NCBI GenBank assembly: GCA_964036665.1
Contig: OZ038531.1
Span: 17,112,168-17,176,167 of the forward strand
DNA: 64,000 nt
Reading direction: 5' to 3'
DNA from: Gordius sp. MW1
Taxonomy: Eukaryota; Nematomorpha; Gordioida; Gordea; Gordiidae
Shown here: piece by piece, positions 52,933 through 64,000 of the stretch
How positions within the stretch are numbered: position 1 is the first letter of the stretch
Layout: every line of letters starts with the position of its first letter
Made by a program: the position numbers and the translations under genes
The notes under the pieces: generated by a model
The model's input: only the letters and a program-made list of their open reading frames with translations
The model's database searches: none
What the model was told of the DNA's origin: nothing

Positions 52933-53441
52933 AGATGTTTTGGCTATATTAGACAACAAATATGGTTTAAATAGATCTATATTTAAAACCCTAAACTGTA
53001 TTAAAATTGATTACTTCTAATAAATTTGAATTAATTATATGTACTACACATTATTCAGTAAAATGAAATTTCTGTCATTATCAAAATTATGAATATTTAA
53101 GCCTAATATCAATATACAAACTAACTTAGTTTTTAAATAAGACACCATAGTGTATTTATAATTTGCCTTTTTGTTCAAGCTACTTTTAAAATGATAGTCA
53201 TGGTAATTGTTTGAATAAACTTTATATTATAAATAATCTATTATGCGGAAGAGATTTATAGCCTAAAACATATTTAACATACTAAGGAACCCTAGATGTT
53301 TTGTTGTTAAATTTATTATATAAAATGAAATGCTTATGAAAGTTTAAGCATCTGGATATTTTAACTTAAACATTTAGCTGGTGTAATTCCTTATAAGTCA
53401 TTTATCTGGTATATATTTTAATGTTTATTTTCTATCAAGTG
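52933..53441. other. TAF10 3' flank, nothing else recognised
   Basis: AT-rich sequence between TAF10 and the next hAT element. Only the polyadenylation signal was seen. Confidence 0.4.
53019..53024 (+). terminator. Polyadenylation signal of TAF10
   Basis: AATAAA 87 nt after the TAF10 stop codon. Confidence 0.6.
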
Positions 53442-53449
53442 CTTCAAAT

Positions 53450-54125
53450 CAGAGGTCACATTTGTAATTGCCCAAACCCATGCTGGTCCAATATAATAAC
53501 TAAATTTCCTGCCCAAACACAGTTAAGTCTGCCTAGCCATGCTTAAATCATTTGAGCTGTCCGGCCAAAAATAATAATTTTTTAGTAGTAATTTTGTCAT
53601 ATTTTCTAAAAAAATTTCAATTAATTCTTGATTTTTATTGAACTACAATAAGTATAAAATATCTGTTAATATCACAAAGATAAAAAATAAATTATATAAA
53701 CAATCTCATTAACCCAGTATTGCCTAAATCTTGTTAAAGTGCATGCCTACCCAAAAATTAAAGTTAAAACTGCTGCCCAGGCGGCCTAGGCTATGTATTC
53801 TCGATTTTGAGTGATAAATAACAAAACGTAAAACGCATTTCTTAAACGTTCCATAGCATCTAATCCTGACCCTAACCTAAAACGCTGACCTAAAACCCTA
53901 ACCCCGAACCTTAATCCTGTCCCTTAAAGATAATTTTGACTTGAAAGGATTATTTTTAAACAATAACACACAAATTCGAACGCGATGATTGCGCTCGGGA
54001 ATGGAACGTTTAAGAAATGCGTTTTACGTTTTGTTATTTATCACTCAAAATCGAGAATACATAGCCTGGTTCTGCCCAGGCTGTGATGCAAAGTCAGGCA
54101 GCAGGCTGGGCTTTTCTGGTCTCTG
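53450..54125. mobile_element. Non-autonomous hAT element with nested insertion
   Basis: Ends CAGAGGTC and GGTCTCTG with an 8-bp target duplication CTTCAAAT (53442-53449 and 54126-54133). Related to 6270-6690 by GAGCTGTCCGGCC and a following TAATTTTGTCATATTTTC-type block. It carries the long-TIR element at 53783-54071. It is non-coding. Confidence 0.9.
53783..54071. mobile_element. Long-TIR (Mutator-type) MITE nested in hAT
   Basis: Nearly perfect inverted arms of about 65 bp (53789-53854 and 54002-54065) starting AGGCTATGTATTCTCGATTT. Direct repeat CTGCCCAGGC flanks it (53773-53782 and 54072-54081), fitting the 9-10 bp target duplication of Mutator-like elements. The interior has TAACCC-like words. 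It is non-coding. Confidence 0.88.
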
Positions 54126-54320
54126 CTTCAAATCACCTCTATCATTAAAATTTTCTAATAACATATTTTATATGCTTAGCTTTTATCACAAACCTTTTTA
54201 CTCATATAAACATATATAATAATTATAATGTACACACTCCAACTTTATATATCTCACTAGAAATAACATACATCAATTGTAAAACTACTAAGACAACATT
54301 TAAATGGATAATCACAAATT

Positions 54321-56726
54321 TAGTGATGCGGAAAACGCGAGAAAAATCTCGGTCTCGTCATGAAAAACCGAGACGAGACGAGATTTTGAAAAACTGACCC
54401 GAGATCGAGACGAAAATTTTAATGTCGAGACTAGACAATACGAGATTTTTTCGACGAAATCTCGGCTTAAATTATTTTATTGTTCATGAAATTTTAATAG
54501 ATTTAAATGATTTTTAAGTCGTATGATCCACATTGAAGGTATTAAATGTAAATCAATATGATTGAATTTAGTATTAAAAAAATCCCAGGTATAATAAATA
54601 TTATATATTTTCCAAAAAATTTACATTTTTGGTAATTTTACTTGAGTAGATGTGAATTATTTAATATATATTTATCACATATTTGTATTCATAGCATAAT
54701 AAAATATTACAAAACTTTAGGCTTAATATGACTTCTGATGGAGTAGTAAATATAATTAGAGCCATAGGCGTAGCCAAGGGGGGACGGCACCCTTTAAATT
54801 CAAAAATTTCAAAATGATTATTTTTCCCCTCCCTAAATCATTATTGCCCCCTTCTTATTCCAATTCTTGCTACGCCCATTACTAAACATTTATAATTTTG
54901 CGATTTCTTAACAATTTTTTAAGCACCCTAGGGGTAGGGACATCACTACCTGCCAAACGATTATCTAGAAAAGTATATTTGACTATTGGATGACACCGTA
55001 ATAAAATAAATCATTAATTTACTATAATATTTTATGCCTTAACTCTCAATATACCCCCTAAATTAAAAGACCTTATATTTACATTGTTTTGTATAACATC
55101 CCTTTCCGCATTATAAAGGGGGGTGTTTCTATAATTTATATAAATTTGGCAATTGTTCATTATAAATACACGACCTTATACTGCATTAGAAAATAGCTAT
55201 TTAAAGGCAAAGTTAGTTAGAATGTGAAGATAATTTTTTGGAATATAAAATGGGACCTTAAACTTTATCATACTTGCTTTTTGATTATGTAATATACGAG
55301 TTGTCTTACCTTCCCATTGACCCTCACCCTAAATGCTAAAAATAGCAGACGATCCTATGCTTAATTATTGAACTCTCTCCCGGCCGGAAAAGCAGACGAA
55401 ATTCTTTTAGAATTTATGAAGAAAACCATTTTAAGATTAGTGCTTGTGTGAATGACCTTTCTCCCAATTATACTATCCATGTACAATTTAATTAAAGAAA
55501 GCAGCCGATTTTAAAGCTTAGTATGTAAGTTACCTCCCTTCCTAATTAATGATTAAAGAAGTGGCCAAATTAGACAAGCAGACGATTTATAATAAACAAT
55601 AATTTAAGTAACGGTCATCAATCATAAAGTTTCTCCTAACGAATGGAGCAATGATCGGTTATTAAGAAAAGACGAGTTTTAGCTGGTAGTTCAACAATGC
55701 CTTCGGCGATTTATTGAAGCTGCGATATGTCAAATCTGAACTCTTGCCCTTCCCTCCCTCTACTACAATATAAAAATAAGAAGACGGCGTTCAAAATTAT
55801 AATTTAATTTTCGTCTTAAAAGCATAAAAATTTCTCCCATTTTTCCCCCTTCGTTTTATCCGCGCGTCCAAAACTTTTTCCCATACTTCTTCCCCTTCGC
55901 TTTTTATATTTACGCTCATTAATTCGACATTATATCTTCGCTCGTTACATTTAATAAAATAAATTTAATTCTTTTTGTCTAAATATATTATTATGATTTT
56001 GTTATAAAACAACATTCGTGCAAAACCTGTTCTTATTACAATGATAATGCTACCTTCTACTGTTGATTTTACAACCTTCTAATAGTGCAATTTTATTAAT
56101 TTTATAAATAATATTCTTGTTATTAAAGGTATACATTCACACTTTGTGAGCATTTTAGTAATCATGCAATAAACTCTATGGGCTATAATTTTTAATGAGA
56201 TTATTAATGGGCTATAGTGTTTGCCCTAAATTAGTTAAACAAGGGTCTGCTTTGAGCTTTAGCCAGCGCTAATAAAAAATCTCAATTAGGCCATATTTGT
56301 ACCCAAGTAAAACATAGGTAAATCTAAAGTTTAATTATATTTGACATATACAGAATTTGATACAAATGTTATAATATGGCCAAAATAAAATGTTTAATTA
56401 TCTTTCCTTTAAGTTTATTTATAATTCTTTTTATTTGCACTATCGATAGAAAATGTTATATTCATTGATTGGTTCATATTGTCAATGACATGTCGCATTA
56501 AATCTTTATCAAGTTTGTGTATTAAAATCTTTCAAAAATTAAAATAGTTCGTCATTGTTTATTTTTTATAAATTTATCACTTTTTAATAATTTTAATTAA
56601 TTAGGACTTAGGAGAAATTTTTATTAGTATATCAATTTTTTCGAGAATTCTCGTCGAGACGAGATCATTATAATCGCACCCGAGACGAGATTTTGTTTTC
56701 GAGACCGAGACGAGATCAAAACACTA
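54321..56726. mobile_element. Non-autonomous hAT element, GAGACGAGA family, copy 1
   Basis: Shares both ends and much of the interior with 57413-58996. The left end starts TAGTGATGCGGAAAA, the right end finishes GATCAAAACACTA, and both termini are packed with GAGACGAGAT words. The flanks ACAAATTT and ACAATTTT are a near-match 8-bp duplication. It has no transposase. It contains a MITE (54763-54879) and an extra ~0.7-kb stretch (about 55260-55950) absent from copy 2. Confidence 0.82.
54763..54879. mobile_element. MITE of the CATGGGCGTAGCC family nested in hAT copy 1
   Basis: Ends CATAGGCGTAGCCAAG and CTTGCTACGCCCAT. It has the CCTAAATCATTATTGCCCCC block. It is younger than the hAT element it sits in. 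Confidence 0.82.
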
Positions 56727-57404
56727 ACAATTTTTTTTGGATGTTATCAAGATGCTTCTTACCATTTGCATACTCCATTGAAGAAAGCCCTCATTATTCA
56801 TCTACCTTAATTTCAATCAATATCCCACCCTTAAAATGCCTTCCATTATCTAACCCAACAACCATGTATATCGGGAAGCAAATGATTTTTAACATATTCA
56901 TGTCCTAACATTTTCTTAAAAATTCTAAGTGTAGCTGGAAGTCTAGAAACAATCATTGTTAAACTAATTATCTCAAGAATTAATCAGGGTGAAAAAGTAT
57001 GACCAGTAAAGGAATAAAAAACAGCTTCGTTTTTTGGCCTCCATCATAAGCTAAATCAAATGGTGAAATGTTATGTATTAACAATTTTTGCGATAAAAGC
57101 TAAGCGATAAACATCTTGGCCCAGTCAAGTCACCATTTAATGGGGGTTTATGTTACTTGTGCGAACTCTAAATTTGGTTATTTGATGTATTAAAAATCCG
57201 GCCCCTTTTGGCTAGGCGTTTTGATAGTTTAAATCTTAAGCTATAATAAAAACTATAAAATCTAAGAAAAAAGGTTTAAACATACGATAAACGCAACTTT
57301 ATTAAAGGGCTATAAATGTAAGAGATTTCTGTATACAAATAATAGCGTGATGGTAGGGCACATAGTAGGCGACATATATTTGTTTCGGTATAAGTTTGTG
57401 TGTA
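56727..57404. other. Spacer between hAT copies, no assigned gene
   Basis: The minus strand near 56880-56930 has a short open stretch with M-L-G-H-E-Y-V-K-N-H. It is flanked by stops and not recognised. Otherwise AT-rich. Confidence 0.35.
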
Positions 57405-57412
57405 CTTCAGGT

Positions 57413-58996
57413 TAGTAATGCTGAAAAACCGAGATAAATCTCGGACTCGTCTCGTCTCGCTGACCCGAGATCGAGACGAGAATTTTGATGTCGATACGAG
57501 ATTTTTTCGGCGAGATCTCGACTTTTTATTGATCGTTAAATTTTGGTAAATTATTGTGTATGATTTACATTTAAGGTATTAAGTGTAAATCAATATGTAT
57601 GGAATATATTTGATATTAAAAAAATTCCTAAGTGTAGTAAAAATATTTAAAATTTGGCAATCACTAAGTATGGCTGACCCTTAGGGTATGTGAATAATTT
57701 CATAATATATTTGTCACATATTTGTATCCATAGCATTATTAAATATCACAAAATTTTAGGCTGAATGAGTTCTGATGGAATAGTAAATATTACGAAAGCA
57801 TATTTGAATTTCGAAGTTATTCATCCTTCATGATGCTGTAATTATAAATTGGTAGTCAATCAGTTTGAATAATTACACAAGTTAAGCTAGGTGGCTCAAA
57901 ATTTTTGACCGCCTAACAATTTCAAAAGTACAATAGAGTATATTAATTCTTAAACCATGAGTTTTTAGAAGTTTTTATGCTTCAACTAATAGTACACCTT
58001 TCAAATTTTTGAACCTTAATAAGACATTATGCGAATATAGTTTTGTCAAAAGCATTACACATTATAAGCTGGGTTGGCAAGTGCATTCAAATTTACTATA
58101 ATTTCTAGTATTCGATAAATAACTATTTAATGGCAAAGTTAGTTAGAATTGGAAGGTAATTATTTGGAATATAAATTTGATTATAAGGATTTTTGTCATA
58201 AATTTAAATACGTGCACTTTAATTTAAAGTGTAAAACCTTATGTTCTTAGTCCTATATAATGCTGCTTTTATTGTTGTTTTTACAACATTTTAATATGTG
58301 CAATTAGTTATCAATTCTGTAAATAATAATACTATCATTAAAAGTCACTCGCTTTGTGGTTTATAACGCTATATTAAGCATGCAATAAACACTAAGGGCT
58401 ATAATTGATGATGGTATTATCAATGGATTAAACGTTTGCCTTAAATATGTTAGATCTACTTAGAAGCTTTAGCCAGGGTTAATATAGGGTCTCAATTTGC
58501 TCAATTGTGCCACTAAGTTAACTATAAGTGAACATATAATTTCCTCAGTCTATTTAGAGTTGACAAACCCAGTGAATTTGATACAAATGTTATAATTTGC
58601 TAGAACTATGAATCTAATTTTCTATACTTCAAATTTATTTATAGTTTTTTTAGTCTGCACTTTTCATAGAGAAAATGTTTTCTTTATGAATTAATTCATA
58701 TCTTTATATTGTCAATTAGATGTCGTGTGCCTTTAAATCTTTAAAAAGTTTGTGTATTAAAGTTATTCAAAAAATATAAAAGGTTGCCATTTGGATTTTT
58801 TTACACATATTTAAGATTTTTAATAATACTGGAAAAATTTTATTCCGTATATATTTTTTCTTAAAAGTCGAGACGAGAATTCTCGTCGAGACGAGACCGA
58901 GATTTTTCTAGACCGAAACGAGATCGAGACTTTCATAATCGATCCCGAAACGAGACGAGATTTTGTTTTCGAGACCGAGACGAGATCGAAACACTA
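57413..58996. mobile_element. Non-autonomous hAT element, GAGACGAGA family, copy 2
   Basis: A perfect 8-bp duplication CTTCAGGT (57405-57412 and 58997-59004) bounds 1584 bp starting TAGTAATGCTG and ending CGAAACACTA. Both ends carry many overlapping CGAGA/TCTCG words in direct and inverted orientation. No coding capacity was seen. Confidence 0.92.
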
Positions 58997-59004
58997 CTTC
59001 AGGT

Positions 59005-60247
59005 CGGAACGTTCATCATACATAACATTTATATTTATAGATTTAATAATATACGTGTTTTTAGAAATAATTCTCTTTAAGCGTTGATATGCCAACAATA
59101 AAATTAGGAAGATGCGGACAGTTACCTCACACACACATCTATAGTTACTTTATACAAAAATATATGGGTCTCCGTTTCGACATTTAAAGGCTTTTAAAGG
59201 ACAAGACTTTTGCAATGCATTAGTGAGAAGAGTAGATAGGTAATAGTAAGGGAGGGGGCAATACAGAGTTTAAATGGGTTTAGTCAATGGGGAAAATGTC
59301 GTTTTTTATAGGATTAGTGGTCTAAAAGGTTGTACAATAATATTAATGAAGATAACGGTCACAGTGACTAAACAACTAAGGTTCATTTCGACACGATAAT
59401 AAAACCTTACTGACACAGGCATATATCACATTAGCTTATATGGGTGGGGGAGAAGTTTTCACAATTAAAGCGGCATGGTTATGAAGACTCGTTTTCGTGG
59501 TGGAGATGTTAAAGGAATAAGGATAGAATGTGTCATTTTTTCATGTGGCTAGTCTCGTCCAAGAAATTGTTTATAGTCAACAAAACTATAGGCTCAGCCA
59601 TCTGATCACACAAATATCAGGTTCATTTGGATTAGGGATAAAATAAATACTCGTTTTTCAACCTGTAAAAAAGTGTCAGGAAAAGGAAGACAACAAGCAC
59701 CTTTTTTGCATGGGGTGGGCTCTGTATAAACGTGCGAAGCCTTTGAGTGGCATACACGTTATATCAACACGGAGTGTTTTCATTTGGTGGTCGGGAGGGG
59801 GGGGGGTTGAGGTGAGCTTCACTGTTGGGTCGGCGGGTCAAGAGGTCTCCCATAATAACGTTTAAGACGTCTGAAGCTTGCAGAACACAACCCTCGGAGC
59901 CACCACCTACTACGCTCCCACTCCGGGGCCTGAGGCCGCCGATCGACTACGCTACGGGGCTTGTTTTAAGCCCAAGTGTCGGCGCGTGGCAACAGCGTCA
60001 GCGACTCAAAGTTAGAGCGTCAAAGCCTTTGGAGTTCGGTGCCGATGCCACCGTGTGATGGATTAGGAAGGAGAGAATGTCTGAGAGGAAAAGCATACCG
60101 ACGCAGTGCCATACCGAGTCAACGATAACTAGCCTGTGGACGCCCGCTTTCACTATTCTATGATAGAAGGACATTGATTTTGTATGGAAGATAAGTTTAT
60201 TCGATAAAAAAATATGTGAGTTATATGTAAAAATCTAAATCCTTAAC
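59005..60247. other. Unassigned stretch with a GC-rich island
   Basis: 59780-60130 is clearly GC-richer than anything near it. It includes a 77-codon + strand frame (59825-60058) with a basic/proline-rich product of no known family. It does not match TE copies elsewhere in the window, and I could not align it with rRNA or tRNA from memory. It may be a promoter-type CpG-rich region, a gene exon or TE leader. Confidence 0.3.
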
Positions 60248-60492
60248 CATTGGCGTAGGGAGGGGGTGGTTTTCGGGTTAGAACCCCTCCCATGATTTTC
60301 AATTTATATACTTTTTATAATGTATACTTAATAAAAATAAATATTTGTTGGAATTTTACATTTAGTATTTTATTATTTTTGCCTCACTTTAAACTTTTTG
60401 AAAAGAAACATTTTTATCCAAAGAAATAGTTACAAAAATTTCACCTTGAAAATTTTATAATCCCCTTTGAGGAAATCCTAGTTACGCCTATG
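60248..60492. mobile_element. MITE of the CATGGGCGTAGCC family (diverged)
   Basis: The left end is CATTGGCGTAGGGAG and the right end is TAGTTACGCCTATG. The interior is AT-rich with CCCCTCCC near the left. Confidence 0.6.
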
Positions 60493-60544
60493 TCCTTCAT
60501 ATTGGTTCCTGAATATTGTAAATCTTACAAAATGTGTACAGAGC

Positions 60545-60685
60545 CCAACTATCCATGTTTGATTTAGGGAGGGGCGAATGATAATTTTTTTAAAGTTTTA
60601 GCCGTAATCATATGAAATTTTAAAGAATTTATAGAATGAGAGGGGGGCAGCCGCCCCTCATTGCCTCCCCCTGGCTACGCTCATG
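60545..60685. mobile_element. MITE of the CATGGGCGTAGCC family (left end worn)
   Basis: The right end CTGGCTACGCTCATG is clear, preceded by GAGGGGGGCAGCCGCCCC. The left end is not clearly recognisable. Confidence 0.6.
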
Positions 60686-61275
60686 CAACTATCTAACATT
60701 TATGAAATAGCGTTAAAGATTGAATTTAAAATGACTCTAAATTAACTTAACAACAATAGCTATATGCAAGGAAAAACATAATACATGGAGTTTTCTTGAT
60801 ATTTAATTTTTTAAAGGTTGTAATTGTAAGGATTTTAATTAAATTTCCAATATTTTTAAAGAAAACTTAACTTAACTCACATGCCCCTTAAATTGCGCCA
60901 ATACTCATTCATAACTAAAGAGCTGTTAACAAAGCGGCGAAATATGGTAAAAATTTTATTTTAGCCTAATTTCAAATTAAAATATTTAAGTTTTCAGGCG
61001 TATCCTTTTAATCACAAAACTGTCAAAGGTTAATTACAAAACTATTATTATAAAAAAACGATTGAATATTATATATTAAAAAATTCGTCATTATTTAAAA
61101 AATGCTTATAAAACTCGTAACTTTACAAAAAAAAATAAGAACAAAATAAGATGACGTAGGAGTTTAAATTAAAATTAACTTATATAAAACCTTTTAGGAA
61201 ATCTGGCTAGTATTTAGCCAACTAACTTGAAAACTTTGGGAAATCTGTGATTTACTTAATACTACAGAGCCTAAT
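60686..61275. other. AT-rich spacer, nothing recognised
   Basis: No exon or repeat assigned. Confidence 0.4.
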
Positions 61276-61407
61276 ATGGGCGTAGCCAGCATTGGAATTA
61301 AAAGGGGGGGGGGCAATAATGATTTAGAGTTGGGGAAAATGATAATATTTTGAAATTTTGGTCATTAACAAATTTTTGGATTAAGAGGGGCAGGGGCTAC
61401 GCTCGTG
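61276..61407. mobile_element. MITE of the CATGGGCGTAGCC family
   Basis: The left end TATGGGCGTAGCCAGC is followed by ATTGGAATTAAAAGGGGG. The right end GGGGCTACGCTCGTG is diverged. It shares the AATGATTTAG block. Confidence 0.75.
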
Positions 61408-61423
61408 GAGCCTAAAAGCGCGT

Positions 61424-61729
61424 ATGAAAATTTATTGTTTAGTTGGTCATCTGATTCACAACAAAATAAAATTTCATATCCGTAAAATTGTACCACTGTT
61501 TTTTAATCTACGTTTTTGCGGACATCGTGTGACGAATAAATATTGTCATTGCCTCACTACGATTCCAAAGGCAGGACAACTTTTATTTTTCAGCGCAAAA
61601 TTCTCTATCAGAATTATTGATCGGATTGCGGGATGTGATCACAAAGTCAAAATTTGTAGAGCTGTGGTGAATACACTTTCCTCTCCCCGTACACCTGCTA
61701 ATCAATTATATTCACATTGTGGGTTTTGA
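61424..61729 (+). other. 101-codon ORF over a dispersed repeat
   Basis: Open frame of unknown family, with several Cys and His residues in no recognised finger pattern. Positions 61597-61665 match 2102-2165 near the start of the window, so at least this part is an interspersed repeat. I treat it as a TE fragment rather than a gene. Confidence 0.25.
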
Positions 61730-61764
61730 TATTTAACTAGAACAGAGCAGATTAATTGTTAAGC

Positions 61765-62290
61765 AATGGCTCGCTTTTTGTTGTCCGTCCGTCCGTCCGT
61801 TGTCCGTCCAACATGTATCTTAATTGCTGGTTCGAATCCCAGAGAGGGCAAATTTTTTTTATTCTTATTTTTTAAATTAATAAATTATTTTTGTTAATAC
61901 CATTGATAATATGACTTTTTGAACGTGTCCTGGCTATTAACCAATAAAAAAATGACCATTCACCAAATTGTGAATCGAAATTTTTTTTCGTCCCTTATGT
62001 ATTTATATCTTGACCGTGTCCTAGCTACTGACCAATGAAAAAAATGACCATTGGCCAACGTGTAACAAATTTATTTTTATATATTTTAAATATAGGCTAT
62101 TTGGCCGTTTGCTGGCTACTGACCAATAAAAAAAATGACCACTGGCCAAAGTGAGATAAAATCAATTTTTTTTTTCTAGATTTTAATTATAGGCTAATTA
62201 TTTGGCTGTCTGCTGACCATTAGAAAAAATGACCACTGGCCAAAGTGATGGAAAAAATGACTAATGGCCAAGGTCTGAGTGGAAAATTAT
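61765..62290 (+). mobile_element. HINE-like fragment with diverged minisatellite
   Basis: A (GTCC)n tract at about 61784-61810, GGTTCGAATCCCAGAGAGGGC at about 61832, then about four diverged monomers with GACCATT/CACTGGCC and GCTGACC-type words. The 5' subterminal repeat is largely lost. Confidence 0.6.
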
Positions 62291-62599
62291 TTCGTTTTTT
62301 TAATATCTTGTTTATAAAATGCATATGCGCATAATTTAAATAGAGTCTAAAGTCATAAATCAAATTATGGGTCGCCTACACCAAATTGTTTAAATTTATA
62401 TACAGTATTAAAAAAACTCTAAATTGAAAGTTTTGGAAGGATGACTATTGGTTTTCCAAGGTCATACCCTCTATTTGCGTTCCTTTCGTAATTTTGATTA
62501 ATTTAGAAGTTAATAAATAAGAATGATTGAAAACCTATTCCTCAATAAATAAAGTATTAATAAATGTTTTATAGTAGGTTTCACAAAAATTTAACTTTT

Positions 62600-62745
62600 T
62601 AAATATTTGTATAAATAACTAATCATTTTGCATTTTCGCCCCTTCCCACCTTTCTTGTCCATAAATTGCATAGCAAATAGCTACGTTCATACGGGGTATA
62701 GATGAGTTTCGTTCCCCGTTCCCACCAGGGCCTAAGGCCCTTAAT
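62600..62745 (+). mobile_element. HINE-like 3' end fragment
   Basis: Contains TTTGTATAAATAACTAATCAT, the 3' subterminal repeat CCATAAATTGCATAGCAAAT (about 62660) and a worn terminal hairpin GGGCCTAAGGCCC at about 62727. Confidence 0.65.
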
Positions 62746-62796
62746 ATTAACATATTAATTTTAGATGGCTAAAAACGTTTTTTTTGTTTATTTCAA

Positions 62797-62876
62797 AGAT
62801 CATAATGGAAATCGTTAAATCCAACACGATTTCCATACACGGATCAATGCCATCCGTTGTAGCGCGTTTTTATATT
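62797..62876 (-). repeat. Palindrome-bearing dispersed repeat, copy 2
   Basis: Inverse copy of 9478-9555 with ATGGAAATCG / CGATTTCCAT arms and GATGGCAT-type flank (here as ATGCCATCCGTT). Confidence 0.6.
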
Positions 62877-63838
62877 TTTAGTCGTGTATGTAATTTTTTG
62901 TATACCATTTAATAAAGATTTTATACTCTTGAGATTAAATCAAAACTTTGCTAATAAGTAAAAAAATAAAACATACAACATTTAAGCTTAGGAATAATTT
63001 GCATCTAACAAAATCGCTGTTATGTTATGCGTGTGAAATATAAATCTGCTGTGAATTCGAAGCTGACACGGCGATGTTATAACCCGTAAGATGATTTTTG
63101 CTGCACAGCAAAATCCTATATTAAGACAAGCCCTATAAGTGCAAACCTATATACCATTTAAATAATAATTTATAATATAACTAGCTGACCCGGCAACCGT
63201 TGTTTTGCTATATACATTATTTCTTAAAAATACAAGTGATGTGCGTGCTCATCGTTATGCCTCGATCATATAATGAGCGATTAAAATATAATTGTCCTTG
63301 GGAAATAATTAACGAACTTAATGTAGGAAGAATTAACACGCTAAATACAAAATATAAACACATAAAGCAAAGTACTTAACGTCAACTTTTTTATTGCTTT
63401 GCTTTACACTCTTTTTGCCTATATAAATATATTGTCAAATAAATTAATACATGCCTAAAGAAGTATTTAATTTGTAAATTGCCACAGGTTTGTTTTTTTA
63501 TTAAAGGTGGTAAAAACTTTTTTGGTTGTACCGCAAAATCATGATTCTGGCAAATGGCCGTTTTCGAGCATCAATCAAAACCCCAACCCGCCCTGAAAAT
63601 CTATTTTATTTTTGCGCCTGAACATATTTTAGAGCGTCCAGCTTTTCATTTATTTGGGCAAACTACAATTCTGCTTACGTCAGCTTAGAAATTTAGGTAT
63701 ATCATTGGTCGCCAACCGAGCTTTATTGCATTAGGGTCTCATTGTTATCAAGTTTTGCTGATATATTGTGTAGTTTAAACCAACAGGTACCATTATAGAC
63801 ATAACTAGACCGTCCACCCTCAATTTGCCCTCCGTTAA
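62877..63838. other. AT-rich sequence with one interspersed-repeat start
   Basis: AACTAGCTGACCCGGCAACC at 63179 matches 17557 and is followed by GTTGTTTTGC, the usual continuation of that repeat. No gene was recognised. Confidence 0.45.
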
Positions 63839-63839
63839 T

Positions 63840-64000
63840 TTTTACTATTGCTTAATTTGCATAGCAAATGAATGCCCCCATACGAATTTAGAAGAGCCTA
63901 ATAAGGCCAAACAGCAAGTAGACAGGGGTTTAAGGGGCGGAGCCCCTTGAGTAAGGTTTAGAGGGGCAGCCCCAGCCGGGGTACAGGGGTGAATCCCTTT
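63840..64000 (+). mobile_element. Variant HINE-like 3' end with a second hairpin type
   Basis: TTTGCATAGCAAATGAATGC and CCCCATACGAATTTAGAAGAG parallel the 3' subterminal region of other copies. It is followed by the hairpin AAGGGGC-GGA-GCCCCTT (63934-63950) and a further GGGGCAGCCCC motif. It runs off the window end. Confidence 0.45.

Overview
The window is repeat-rich, AT-rich nuclear DNA from an animal, most likely an arthropod (inference). It carries three recognisable single-copy genes, all on the + strand and all split by introns, several only 33 to 50 nt long. Everything else that can be named is transposable-element (TE) material. There are no operons, CRISPR arrays or complete RNA genes. 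The TE mix (Ty3/Gypsy CsRn1-like, RTE-like LINEs, hAT, Mutator-like, PIF/Harbinger with a MADF gene, piggyBac MITEs, Helentron-type elements) fits an invertebrate, but I cannot name the species.

Host genes. (1) 2636-10011: a TMEM184C-type seven-helix membrane protein of the OST-alpha family, 8 exons, 472 aa. (2) 34137-40659: pescadillo (PES1), 16 exons, 590 aa, a 60S ribosome-biogenesis factor. (3) 52487-52932: TAF10, 2 exons, 135 aa, a histone-fold subunit of TFIID and SAGA. In each case the exon phases close the reading frame exactly. PES1 and TAF10 have AATAAA signals downstream.

Layout. 1-2635: AT-rich flank with one MITE. 2636-10011: TMEM184, with MITEs in its introns. 10012-11860: half-MITEs and a decayed LINE. 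11861-17340: Helentron/HINE-like elements built around a ~125-bp minisatellite. 18430-25305: three tandem PIF/Harbinger fragments, the third split by a young 4.8-kb CsRn1-type LTR retrotransposon (20130-24942). 25425-30310: a HINE 3' end and LINE copies in opposing orientation. 31347-33506: a short non-coding LTR element. 34137-40659: PES1, with a piggyBac MITE in intron 3. 40890-46123: LINE debris and two HINE copies in inverted orientation, one carrying a nested hAT MITE. 46967-52074: a 5.1-kb hAT-bounded composite holding a Mutator-like remnant and a tandem micro-exon array. 52487-52932: TAF10. 53450-58996: three non-autonomous hAT elements, one with a nested long-TIR element. 59005-64000: a GC-rich stretch, MITEs and HINE debris.

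The three host genes look intact and have housekeeping roles. The TEs are a nested record whose insertion order can often be read from target-site duplications or an empty site. The best candidate for a poorly described system is the HINE-like family. It has 20-bp subterminal inverted repeats, a (GTCC)n tract, a hairpin-bearing minisatellite and a 3' GGGCC-GAA-GGCCC hairpin, and one copy has its empty site preserved nearby.
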